Positions 1-50,185 of a DNA stretch of 64,000 bases are shown one piece after another; the stretch's first letter is position 1, and every line of letters starts with the position of its first letter. A model generated the notes under the pieces. The model searched no databases. It had not been told where the DNA came from and saw nothing but the letters and a program-made list of their open reading frames with translations. The DNA comes from Schistosoma haematobium (taxonomy: Eukaryota > Platyhelminthes > Trematoda > Strigeidida > Schistosomatidae), in NCBI RefSeq assembly GCF_000699445.3, contig NC_067196.1, positions 42,995,806 to 43,059,805 on the forward strand. The letters run 5' to 3'. The position numbers were made by a program, and so were the translations under genes.

Positions 1-253
1 TAACTGCTTCTGAAAGGATACAAAAAACTGTCCATCTCGAATATTGTGGAATTAATTTGTTATTAAAATCTTTTGTTATTCTTGATTATATTTAGTGACA
101 GCTAACAAAAAGCAATCCAACATGAGCGTTTTCTTCTGTTTGAATGATACTAACTTGAATACGTGATGTGTGTGATGAAATGTCTGATATTCATTCGTTC
201 TTTTTTCTACTGAAATTCGTTTTGTGTTGTTGGAACATGTATGGCTGTTTTAG

Positions 254-480
254 TGCACTGACTCAGTAGTCAATGCGTTCGACTTGTGTCTGTTAGGTCT
301 CAGGTTCTTACTTCAGTTCACAAAGCTCGGTAGCATCACTAGCTCTCGTGCAACTTCTACCGCACCTCATAAATTTCTACTTGGTAAATGAGTTACATTT
401 GGTCAAGTAGTCGTTCTAACCAATCTGATTCGCAACATTGCATAGATATTTGTATCTAGATGCCGAATCTCTCACTTTCT
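254..480 (+). mobile_element. Possible tRNA-derived SINE relic
   Basis: ACTCAGTAGTCAATGCGTTC and, 30 nt on, GGTCTCAGGTTCTTACTTC resemble an eroded tRNA head with boxes A and B. The following CGGTAGCATCACTAGCTCTC and TAGATGCCGAATCTCTCAC look like a body seen in schistosome repeats. Only motif style supports it. Confidence 0.3.
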
Positions 481-570
481 ATACAGCCTAGTATTTGGTA
501 CTGATATTGCATACTGTAATTATCATTAATTTTTACGAAAAAGTCTTCATATACGCGTTTTTTCTTACAG

Positions 571-39890
<39,320 letters not shown>

Positions 39891-40133
39891 ACCGAACAAT
39901 GACTTTCTCAGTTACATTTTCTTGAAATGTACATAGGCACATTTGATAGCCTTTGCTCAAAATGTATTTACATGTATCTTGTTAACATTTTGAATTGCTT
40001 GTGTTCTCTTAATATTCATTTTTACTCCATCGATCTAAAGCTTTGCATTTATACAAGGTCACATGTTTAAAAATATATATCCTACACAGACCTAAACTCG
40101 CATTTACATCTTTTTCAGAGGATCTAAGCATTA

Positions 40134-40139
40134 AATAAA
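40134..40139 (+). terminator. Candidate poly(A) signal AATAAA for the plus-strand gene
   Basis: AATAAA lies 245 nt after the TAA of the unknown plus-strand gene and 75 nt before the end of the convergent NTAN1 frame. The position fits cleavage just before the convergent gene. Confidence 0.4.
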
Positions 40140-40213
40140 GGTGACTTGGCGTAACAAAATCATTCTTTGCATTTGAAAAAAAAGAAAGACGTCATTAGTA
40201 TAATATAATGAGG

Positions 40214-41209
40214 TTATATTTCGACGTTTGTTAAAGGGTCTTCTGATGCAACTGTGGAAGCTCCATTTATAGGAACCCACGGTTTATTTGAATCCAGAAC
40301 ACAACGGAAGATCAGTGGACCAAGTCCAAACCAACTTAGGGAGTTAGGACAGTGAAGCCTTAAGCGGTGCACAGCAATCTGACCTTCAAAGTATGTTGCA
40401 GGTTCTTGCTCAGGTGTTGTGGACCTAGCTCGAATTTCTTCAGATGTTATTTGCGTATTCACAAAAGCTGGGCGAACGTACGGGAAAGGATCTATGGTCA
40501 GGTAACCCCTTTCTGGGTTGAATACGTTAGTTATTTCATCTGAACCTACATAGTCTAGGCGTAAAAGTCTTAACGCAGGAACAGGTCCACGTGCTTTCCA
40601 ACTTATACGAGCAGGATTTATTTGGTTGGTTTTGATATTGAAGATAACACCCAAAATAACAGGTTGTGATTTTCCACCACTAGAGCTAAGGATGTTATTT
40701 TCACCGACACAGCATACCCCAAGTTCATAATTGTGATCACTACATATTAGTGATGAAAGTATTTCAACTAGTACAGAATGTGAAATGTTTCGTGGATCTG
40801 GAAAACCCCCGACTATGTGGACTGTGACATTAACACTTTCTTTTGAAAAGAAGAAACGTTCGGAATTTCTGAAAAATGACCTGGCGCGCAATGGAGTATC
40901 CAGATGTCCTATCGAACAACCAACCGGACAACGTAAGACGACAATGTAACAGGACGTTGCATCATCAGAAGTTGTGTATTCTGGAATGATATTGTTTGCA
41001 GGTACATTGGTGACCAGTAGTGGTATAGTGGCCATTTCACCTTGATGGACGTAAACTGAGGAAAGACAATCCTTAACGTCGATTAACTCCCTTTTTTTGA
41101 AATCATCCGCGATGCTCTTAATGAATGAACTTGTCGAGAACAATTGAGCGAATACGTATATCGACGACTTTTCGCAATTATATCTCTTCCCATCGAAATT
41201 AAGCACCAT
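40214..41209 (-). CDS. NTAN1: Protein N-terminal asparagine amidohydrolase
   Basis: A single 331-codon exon reads from ATG (41209-41207) to its stop at 40214. NTAN1 deamidates N-terminal Asn to Asp, making a secondary destabilising residue for arginylation in the Arg/N-degron pathway; it acts in cytosol and nucleus. The diagnostic active-site block SDDATSCYIVVLR is at residues 81-93 and resembles the vertebrate SDDATTCHIVVLR, with nucleophile Cys87. VHIVGGFPDPRN at about residues 129-140 matches the family's VHLVGGFSDDR. The length is slightly above the vertebrate enzyme (about 310). It has no introns, unlike its neighbours. It lies 295 nt downstream of INTS6 on the same strand and is convergent with the plus-strand gene ending at 39890. 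All visible catalytic features are intact, so it is probably functional. Confidence 0.93.
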   Translation of the reverse strand: MVLNFDGKRYNCEKSSIYVFAQLFSTSSFIKSIADDFKKRELIDVKDCLSSVYVHQGEMATIPLLVTNVPANNIIPEYTTSDDATSCYIVVLRCPVGCSIGHLDTPLRARSFFRNSERFFFSKESVNVTVHIVGGFPDPRNISHSVLVEILSSLICSDHNYELGVCCVGENNILSSSGGKSQPVILGVIFNIKTNQINPARISWKARGPVPALRLLRLDYVGSDEITNVFNPERGYLTIDPFPYVRPAFVNTQITSEEIRARSTTPEQEPATYFEGQIAVHRLRLHCPNSLSWFGLGPLIFRCVLDSNKPWVPINGASTVASEDPLTNVEI

Positions 41210-41504
41210 TCACTCTTCAAGCAACCTAAAACTAATGTTGAATAGAACATCAGTAATAATCTAAAGCGATAAAACCATAGAATTATGAATTGTTAGCAAT
41301 TTTGTTGTATTTCAACAGTGTACAAACTAGCGAGCAAAATGTTATTATGAAAATAAGGCCGTTTCTGAAAGAACATTTGGGGAATTTATACACCATGTAC
41401 AAGATTAATAATAAACCCTCAGTTATTTACATCTGAAAGTATTAAGTATGTAAAAGTTTTATACAAAATAAATTAAGTAGATCATAATATACAGATCGAT
41501 TTGA

Positions 41505-44322
41505 TCAGGACCACCCATTTAACTGAATATGGTTTATTTTAGCGGTCACCTGATTCGATTTTTGCAAAATAACACGATCTTTCGAATTCTCACTTTGCAG
41601 CAACCATGTTCGCCAGTCGCTTAGTAAAAAATATAGACATGATCTTCTGAATCTCAAAGCTTCTGACATCAACATCGAAACCACAGCTTCTCTTTGTCCA
41701 ATTGAACCAGTGAGTTCATTCATACGGTCAAATAACAGTACTGCATCTACTAAGTGGAAAAGATTAACGGTTAGACAATGTAAACGAAAGAACTAAAAGT
41801 CCTTGTACATACAAACCTACCTGTATAAGGCTGTCGAACCAAATGAATTAATTCGAACATAATTTTCTTGTTTAATTTAAAACTTTCCAATGACGATGCA
41901 TTTCTAGTATCAAAAGTATTTGTTTTTTCAATAATTGCTTGGTTGGCGAATCTTGAGTGGTTTATTAAGGAAGGGGAATTGTCGGCATATGTGGGAGATG
42001 AAATCGCGCTTGATATTTCTTCACTGAAAGTATTATCCGAAGATCTAGGCGATGACAGCGGTGAAGATTTCGGCGAGAAAAAACGCCAATTTAGGTGATT
42101 AATATACGGAGGTAAGGGACCTAAAAAAAGTTGACTGGCTGAATTCTATCTTACCTTTGACTCTTGCTTGAGGATTTTTGGTGGTTTGTGCAGACTTTTT
42201 CCGCCCAAAATTGAGCAAAACTGTATTCGGATTACAAGAATTAACTTGCAATGAATCCATCTCATCAACGAAACCTTCATCCGCGACGAAGGATGTAGAC
42301 TTCCGTCGGAAAGGGTTTCCGAATGTATCCGACCGTTCAGGAGTTGGATTTATCTCCCTCAAAGGTGTTTCGACCTGCCGGGAATTTCTGTAGTTAACAT
42401 AATCACCCATTAAGGCGACTGGTTGTTGATGAATCAAGTCAACTGCTCGGATGCTAGATGAACCATTTAGGAGGTTATCAAGTTCATGCCTCATTTTTCC
42501 CAAAACTACGCGCAACTTGGTTCGAGATATATTACAAGGTCGGAGAGAATTTGAATGAAGACGCTTAGGTTTGATATACATCGATTTAAATTCACGTAGC
42601 GGCCACAAAGGTAAAGGCAATAAGGCTGATGGTAACTAAAACAAAACAAATAACTAAGGTATTTACTTACAGTAACAGTTGGGTTTGTGGGGCTGTCAGT
42701 TTGCGTCATACGCACGAAGTTATCGTATTCAATTTTAGCTGAATGCCGAAGCTTTTGCAAAGAATGTTTCAATTGATAAGGAAGTGCACGGTCAATAGCT
42801 TCAGGCTTAATCATCCCGACAAACCCTATTCGTTCAAACGCCTTCGCTAGGGGCTTTAAAAATCAGTAAAATCACAAGGAAAATACCATAAAGTAATATT
42901 TCGGTATGGTTCCTAGATAGTTCACAAACTGATGACCCCAGGCTTCTGTCATACGTTTATGATCACATATATCACCTTAAGATTTCATAACATATGCTGT
43001 GACTTACCAAGTAACTGAAGAAATACAGGATAATTGTAAGGAAGTATATGCAGATGTACTGACTGGAGATCACTTGATACTTTTAAATAACCAAACGGTG
43101 CATTCTGACTCTTTTTGATACCATAGCTGAAACACCGCCAAACCATATTTTGCTCCGACGAATTTAGAAATTCTTTCGTAAAATGTGATGGAGTCAACTC
43201 GTAACGGTCGACGGGGAAATACTCGGGCAACTCAGGTTCCACCACAGGAACTTTAGATACAAGGACTTCAGGATGTGCACTTCTAGGTGGCTTCAATGGA
43301 AATATAAAAATACTCTCGACATACCAACTCTGATGCTAGCATCTCATCATCAGGCCAAAATTGTTCTGGGATAGGCCAAGACGATGACCTTCCCATTAGC
43401 TTAACTGACATCAACTGCTTTACGAATTTCTCTTGGAGAGCCGCATCAACGCAGTCAGTAGACCTTCGTAATTTCAAAACCACGCCAGGTTGGCATTTTG
43501 TGACAAGACAGTCAAGACATTGGTGGAGTTCCCGACCGTCGTAAACATCAAAACTTTCACCGCCAGTTTTCTCCGCAAGTCTTTTAAGCGGCGAGATTGT
43601 TTCTGATCTTATGGAGCTACCACCATGAATATTACTGACAAATGCGGGAAAACGAAGTACCAGAGAATACATGCGGTAATCCCAACGGAAAGTCTCTTTT
43701 GTCAAAACATTCCCAAGAACGGCAGATTCTATGGAAGTTATAGATGCATCCTTTTTAGCATAATTAAAGAAATACGTCAAACTTACATTGAAAATTTGGC
43801 CATCAAAACTGTATGAGCCTATGCTAGTAGTAATACATATTATTACAGAGGGTTCAATACATGATGGATAAATCCCCTTAAAAAATATCAACTGATAAAT
43901 GTTAAATACCATCCCATAATTTTCCAGTCCGAGTTGCAATCTATTTATATTTAACATCCGGAATGTTCTTTGAATACCAGTTGACAAATCAACTAAGCCG
44001 TCTGGTTTTATATTATTTAAGGCAGAATGAAGTAACTGAAGATCAACATTCTGCTTCCAACCGGTAAGCTACAACAATTAAGAAGATTGTGATGACATAC
44101 TTTGACATAACTTATGTCAGAATTCAAAGTAAGCACAAAATAACGATCTACTCTTGATTTGCTCATCCTTATCTACCAGTTAATGTTATTAAGATTATTC
44201 CATAAACAAACTTTGAAAAAAATCTCTATCGCAGATTTGGCTACGTCTAGTAACGTAGTGCCTTGAAAAGTGCGCTGGTTCATTGCTGCGCTGTTGTCAA
44301 GCAGAAAAACAATAACTGTCAT
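41505..44322 (-). CDS. INTS6: Integrator complex subunit 6 (VWA domain and C-terminal INT/DDX domain), complete, 11 exons
   Basis: INTS6 is a nuclear Integrator subunit that links PP2A to the complex during snRNA processing and promoter-proximal transcription termination. Minus-strand exons: 44322-44212, 44172-44101, 44068-43910, 43876-43787, 43750-43325, 43290-43008, 42975-42887, 42853-42671, 42635-42155, 42120-41821 and 41746-41505. They join to 2,436 nt, 811 residues, in phase throughout. The N-terminal VWA domain (about 1-200) opens MTVIVFLLDNSAAMNQRTF, clearly INTS6 (human DTSASMNQR), but the third MIDAS residue is Ala13 rather than Ser. Other landmarks are TKETFRWDYRMYSLVLRFP, KTGGESFDVY, LPPRSAHPEV, FPVDRYEL (about 311), FGYLKVS, PYNYPV, MGDYVNYR and TFGNPF (about 575). 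The C-terminal helical domain shared with SAGE1/DDX26B starts near 705. Introns are only 32-39 nt except the last (74). The human protein is 887 residues; the difference is in the linker. Confidence 0.94.
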
Positions 44323-44355
44323 CTCTAGCTACTCAAGGTCATGCGGGCAAACCAG

Positions 44356-44471
44356 CCAATCACGAGGACACAACCACAACGCATACAGTAAAGCGCAGCA
44401 CTCCTAATGCCATGATAGCCTGACACTGCATTATATATTATATCGAGCTGACAATATTGCATCCTGATTGG
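44356..44471 (-). promoter_or_regulatory. Possible INTS6 promoter region with two CCAAT motifs
   Basis: Just upstream of the INTS6 ATG the sequence is less AT-rich than its surroundings. It contains CCAAT on the plus strand (44356-44360) and ATTGG on the plus strand, that is CCAAT toward INTS6 (44467-44471). No TATA box stands out at a fixed spacing. Promoter function is inferred from position only. Confidence 0.25.
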
Positions 44472-46639
44472 TCAAAATTTACAGCAGAGGCTCATATGGA
44501 TATATTTGTTAAACACGCTGTTTTTTTAGCATAAGGTCTAATTTTCCTTAAATTATGGAATTTAATAGCAATAGATAATATGCGGAAACAATAGCTTCCG
44601 TCAGTAATACATATTTTCAGTTCTAATTTAATCAATAATGTATTCGGTAATTATTTCCACTCTTTATGAGCCTCCAACAATCATATATCTATAGATGTGG
44701 GCCGTATGACTGAATATATTCATCTTTTACTAAAAAGACGAAGTGTAATAATTCGTGTTCTATAGTCGTTATTTTGATTTACATCTCTAATTCTCATCCA
44801 TTACAGTATGCTGACCTACAATTATTTGGCAACATTATGGAAACATCAGTTTACTTGCACCGTAGGAACAGCTACCATGGTAATATCAGTTTTTTAGACT
44901 TATAAATTAATAACTCTCAGCTCAAAGAAAGAAAGTTAGTTTTTTTAATTTTCGATGGGTTTCAGAATTCGAGCATTAACGTTCATATTGATATTGGAGT
45001 TTTAATAGTAACATTTTCTTACTTCTAAACGTGTCTGCATTTGAAATAAAAGGAATCTTATCACGTTTCTTTTTCTGCATATAAGTGACAGTGGAGATTA
45101 TATCTCTATTACGATGTATTGGTAAGTTACTTTCATTCATTGAATGATACCTGGGATCTTAAATTAATATGACCATGAATTTAAGCAAGCACTTTTCTCT
45201 GAGAGAATTCGAAAGTAGCCTTGTGATGAAGAATTCAAATATCGTTAACCATACGTAGCTACTTATAAGTAGTAGGAATGCTATTTGAAAAATCAACAGC
45301 CTGGCGTTTCCAGTCATTTGTTTTCATTGGTTGTCTACAGTCGTCCGTTTTTGGTAAGCATCTTTTGATTTTCATTGTCGAGTGTACAGACTTCCTTATT
45401 TGATATACCAGGCTGACCTACGATAAGGGAATGATTAAAAGTAGACTGAGTTTTATCTCACGACAGTGATGTTTAATCTATACGTGCGTTTGTCAAAGTG
45501 TGAGTGAACACCTCCATAGAAAATGGACTCCAAGCATGTGGAGAACTTTAAATTCAAATTCACTTTATCCGAATTAAACAACCATTACATAAACCTGACT
45601 ATGAATCATGGATTTTGAATTATTATATTAATCGATTTTATCTGTGGTAGTCTTTAAAATGTTTATAAGCCTTATAAGATACCTATATCTCCATATAAAT
45701 CACATCACTTGTCTGAAAATTAAAGCTAAATAAACGAGAAGTGTTTAATCATTGATTCAAATATCATAAGTGTTTGAAATATGCGTACCTTTTTTTCTAT
45801 ATTCTATCCAAGTTCTTAATTATTCATTACACTAATTTTCCAATATAAGCAATCACATGAAAAAAAAATCCATCTATTTAAAAATGAATATCCTCTGTAA
45901 ATTGATAGTTTCAAAAATAGATTTTGATTATCATAAATTATCAATGAAGTAAATAAAAATAATATTACAAGAAGTTATCACATCAGATCACTACAGTCAA
46001 AGTGAATAAACATTGTAAGATCATTAACCACTTATCAAAAACACTGAATGATGATTAGATTACTCTGTAGACATTTAACACTATTATGATAGTCTCTACT
46101 TACTCTTATCATTCCAGGTTAGAGAGATGTAATGGTTGCAGAAAATGATATTTCGAGACCCTGTGTAGACAAACGATCAAGAAACTGCATAAAATCAATT
46201 TTACATAACAAATTTTCAGTTAATCGTATTCTTCCCACATGGTTAGGTTTCAAGTATATTATCACAGTTATCTTCTAAGTCGCTCTTAAATATAGTGGAA
46301 CAATGAAGCAATCCTGAGGTTATATTTAAGATGATGTCTTTATGAACTAAAATAGCTGTAATATGTTACGTATGCCCGATAACTATTTATCTCCACGTAC
46401 AGTATTGGTTCGAGTAAAAGTAAATTAGCCCCCAAACGAAAACATGGCATGAGTTCATGAAATCTTTAGCTTCCGGACTGTGTTGCGTTAGTAGATGCAT
46501 AGGATTTGGTTGGAGTTCATATGAAAATCGCGATCAGTGTTGAAAAACTTTAAGTGACATGAATAAGAATCGGTCACAATAACTCAGATATATCCACTAT
46601 TTTCAACAACTACGTTTTTAAATTTAATTGGCGTTGTTT
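44472..46639. other. Intergenic, no feature seen
   Basis: AT-rich DNA upstream of INTS6. Only short frames lacking splice context or recognisable protein similarity occur. Confidence 0.5.
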
Positions 46640-46892
46640 GGTTGTATCTTCCCATTGTTGTTTAGGACTGCAGTTGATCAGTCTCTTGTTGGTATATGTG
46701 CATCCTGTGCGGATTGCCTCGATATTGCCTTAAGTCACAAACTTTATAAGCAAAGATGGCTAGCAGTGGAATCCAGGACGCTGGTTTTGTCCTATTTGAG
46801 ACTCTTCAGCTGGATATGCCTGCATCCCAGAGTTGATGTCCACTCCAGGACTCAAACCCAGCACACCCCATTGCACAAGCAAGTGGCTATCA
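46640..46892 (-). mobile_element. Second SINE copy, inverted and head-to-head with the first
   Basis: The minus strand has box B-like GGTTTGAGTCC (46858-46848), then the same ATCAACTCTGGGATGCAGGC leader and a hammerhead-like segment, then CACTGCTAGCC and CTTTGCTTAT shared with the plus-strand copy. Box A is eroded. Confidence 0.7.
46771..46825 (-). ncRNA. Hammerhead ribozyme copy with a dead core
   Basis: It keeps CTGAAGA (46809-46803), a stem II GTCT/GGAC with one wobble pair, stem I ATCCAG/CTGGAT and GTC. The invariant GAA after stem II is AAA (G12 to A, at 46788), and stem III has a C-C mismatch. It is expected to be inactive. Confidence 0.65.
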
Positions 46893-47070
46893 GGACTCAG
46901 TAGCTAAGTGGATAACGCGGTGGCGTTTGAAGAGAATGGTATTGGATCCGAGTCCCGGATTGAATATCAACTCTGGGATGCAGGCACATCCAGCTGACGA
47001 GTCCCAAATAGGACGAAACGAGCGTCCTGGATTGCATTGCTAGCCGCTATTCATCTTTGCTTATGAAACA
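46893..47070 (+). mobile_element. tRNA-headed SINE (Sm-alpha-like) carrying a hammerhead ribozyme
   Basis: Box A-like TAGCTAAGTGG (46901-46911) and box B-like GGATCCGAGTCCC (46944-46956) give a split pol III promoter at the usual spacing. A hammerhead follows at 46978-47037. This order is that of the schistosome Sm-alpha retroposons, which transcribe a self-cleaving RNA. Confidence 0.75.
46978..47037 (+). ncRNA. Hammerhead ribozyme, all core positions intact
   Basis: Stem I is ATGCA/TGCAT plus ATCCAG/CTGGAT with a 5-nt bulge GGCAC (46983-46987). The core is CTGACGA (46994-47000). Stem II is GTCC-CAAATA-GGAC (47001-47014), followed by GAA (47015-47017). Stem III is ACG-AG-CGT (47018-47025). 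The cleavage triplet is GTC, with cleavage after 47026. The stem I bulge sits where the natural Schistosoma ribozyme makes its loop contact with stem II. Prediction from sequence: active in RNA form. Confidence 0.85.
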
Positions 47071-49424
47071 CTACGTTTTTAGTTTCGACTCTGTCTAATA
47101 AATACCTTCTTTTCATTCTGTCTTTTCGAAACATATTTCCGATGTTTAGTCTTTCTAACTATCATTTCTTTTACTAATAATTCAACCCATTTTTACTAAT
47201 CTTGTTAATTTCATCTCTCTGTGCTGATGTGATATGAAAAAGTATGTTAACGCTAATCTTCCCCAGACTCTACACCGGCTATTACTTGAATAGACAATAG
47301 CTATAAGTGACGGAAAATCCTTCACTGTTAAGAATAATAATATGCTAGTGAATATGTATTCTGTCGTATTGTCATTGTTATTCTACCTCTATAAATTACA
47401 TTGTCAACCTTTTTGATTAATGTGCTTTGAAACTCTTCCGGCAATTCACCTCTGTATACATTCAGAAATTTGCATTGCGACGACAAGTATATTTTTTGAG
47501 AAATAGCTGTTTGTTATGAAGAGAAAATTCGTGAAAATACAAATAGAAAGTACCTATTGAGGAGAGCTATTTTTCTATCGAGTGTGAAAATTATTAGCAG
47601 TGATGTAAATGCTTCTTTTGATAATATTTATCATCTAACTTCTTGTTTACTTGTTTATACTTATATGCTTTCAGTAATTAAAAGATACAGAACACATTTT
47701 ATTCAAACTTTAGGTTAGACATGAACACCGTTGGATCAATCAGTTCATGATCTCATTTACAAACGTAATGATCTCCACAAACCCATACTGATAATTAATC
47801 TTATATTCAACGAGACCTCAACATGTTCTGTAAGTCTTCAGATATCAAATTTATACACATTAGAATACAAATTTATAATGTTTAATCCCTATTCAAAGAC
47901 AGTTGCTTATTCTCGGAACTTCGACTTCCCGTTGGAACTGTTCAGTTCTTTCTGTTTAATGTGTTCGAAATTCAAAGGAAGGAAGACGATAGATTTCCAT
48001 TTCCTATCACTAGGTTAGAATTCCATAGTGGATACTTTTTAATTTGCGGTACGGAATAATTTATTACTGCATTCTAATACCCTTCTGAGTACTTAATTTA
48101 TAAATAGAATTGACTTAGTAAATATTACTTACTTTTTAATTGAAAAATCTAATAGCTAGTTTCAGTGGATGACAGTAAATATACGTTATGACAGAATTTC
48201 GGTAATACGATGCCAATGTAGCAACCTCATTGTAATTAGTTTCTGTTGCCCCAGATCTCATGAGTGACTACTTGTGAAAATATCTTAAACAAGATGATAC
48301 AACTAACCACTTTTAAAAACTTGAAATTAATTATTCTTGTTTTATTTTCATCTTGTTACATGTTTGATTAATAAATGGTGTTTTCAAACAGGTATGAACA
48401 TGATCTCTAGCGTCTCTGAAAAATCATATTACAGTAATATCTTATGGATAATGTAGAAAATTATATGGATCTTATGTATGGGTTTATCTGAACCTGTCTG
48501 ATCTCAACACATCGATTATAGTGCAACCTGGCATCAATATTCTTCATGTAGTCAACTTTTTGAAGAGTACGTTTGTATGAATTACCTCAAACCAATATTA
48601 GCTAATAGTCGGTTGTTGTAATTCAAACTTTTTATCGTTAATTTTTGTAACAGCTAACAAAGTTGTTATGTTTAATTGTAAAAAATGAATTACAGCACTT
48701 TAAACGTATTATTTAAACGTATTCTAAATAAAGAGAAGGCTATTTGTTTTATAATCATTTTCGCAGTGTTCTATTTTCAATACTTTTAACTATAAAGCAT
48801 TCATTGTTTGTTCAAGTAACACTACCAGCATAAATTTAAACAAATCCACTAGTTAGATATTCTCTTAATATATTAGGATGATTTATAATGATACTATGTA
48901 ATTTATATGTGCTGATAAAGTACATCTTATGTATAAAAGAGAACATTTTCACTAAGATAATGAAATTTGTCCAAGTAACTCTCTTAAGGACCATCGTTAG
49001 CTTTTTGGATCATAGTGAGTCTTGAAACCTTATATGTATGTCTCGTCCCATTTGGGTCTCATCGGTTGAGTGTACCCGTTTCCCAGTGTTCATTTTCACG
49101 CTACTTTGAATATAGCACTTCATTTACCTCCAGTCTACATGTTTATTTATAAACATTATACACAAAGGAGAAACGAAATAATTCAACTGATAATGACAAA
49201 ACAATATGACATTAAATGAATGAAAAACGATCATTCTTAACAGTGAAACAGATAACCTGTACACTTTTTTGTGTATGATGATTCATTTTCTCCGTCTTTT
49301 CAATAAACCACTTCATCAACAGTGAATATTTTTAAATTATTGATTTTGTACAGAAAGGGAATTTCATATTACTCAAAGATTGAATCGGTATAATTTGGGG
49401 AAAATTCTGTTTAAAACATCTACT
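47071..49424. other. Intergenic, little structure
   Basis: Apart from the hammerhead-like relic at 49.03-49.09 kb, nothing is recognisable. A 95-codon open stretch at 47731-48018 begins with TTG and has no support. Confidence 0.5.
49030..49085 (-). ncRNA. Hammerhead-like relic
   Basis: The minus strand reads CCGATGAGACCCAAATGGGA and then CGAGAC. This has the layout of a hammerhead core (CUGAUGA, stem II with AAAT loop, GAAA), but with U4 to C and GAA to GAG. No pol III boxes are seen nearby. Confidence 0.25.
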
Positions 49425-50185
49425 TACATGTGTCTGTTGCCCCACGTGGAAAAGCATAGACCGTCTACTGCCATTCTCCATCCAAATCTGTTCTGGACTC
49501 GCCTTCCTACTTGCTTCCTGTTGCTATTCATCCTTTACATGTCTGCTTCCAATTACCGACACAATGTGTTCCTTGTTCTTCCAATTGTTCTTTTACCTTC
49601 AGGATTCCAAGTTAGCACTTGTTTCGTGATGCACTTCGATAATTTCCGTAGTGTACTTCCTATCCATATATCACATCTTTTACTTATCTCCTCTTCAGAT
49701 GGAAACTGGTGTATTCTCTCAAACAGTAGACTGTTGTTGATGGTTTCCGGTCAACGGACGTTCAGTAGCTTACATAGACAATTGATTATAAATATCTGTA
49801 CCTTTCTGACGATGGTTGTGGTAGTTCTCCAAGTTTCAGCTCAGTACAGTAGAACTGTCTTGACGTTCGAATTGACGATTCTCACTTTGATATTGATTGA
49901 CATTTGTTTTGAGTTCCAAATGTTCTTCAACTGTAGGAGTGCTGTCCTTACTTGCCAATCCTCGCCCTTACGTTTGCATCCCACCCTCCTTGTTCGACGA
50001 TGATGCTGTTCAGGTACGTGGAACGTTCCACCTCTTCCAGAGCTCCTCCATCAACTGCGATTAGCCTGGTGTTCTCCGTGTTGTATTTCAGTACCTTGCT
50101 TCTTCCCCTGTGTATGTTGAGGCCTACTGATGCAGAGGCTGACGCTAAACTGGTTGCATTTGAGCATATTCTCATTACCGCCAAT
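49425..50185 (-). mobile_element. 5'-truncated RTE-like retrotransposon 3' fragment
   Basis: The minus strand holds SASASVGLNIHRGRSKVLKY and then RSTYLNSIIVEQGGWDANVR. This corresponds to [19 protein letters not shown] and [18 protein letters not shown] of the 13930-17055 element, followed by its 3' trailer. The 3' end (plus strand CTTACATGTGTCTGTTGCCCC) resembles that of the first element. Frameshifts and stops are present. Confidence 0.7.

Noticed and set aside
41838..42098. Plus-strand frame at 41868-42098
   Set aside because: It is antisense to INTS6 exon 10, which has clear family similarity.
47731..48018. 95-codon open stretch
   Set aside because: It has no ATG start, no similarity I can see and no splice context. 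It is expected by chance in this much sequence.
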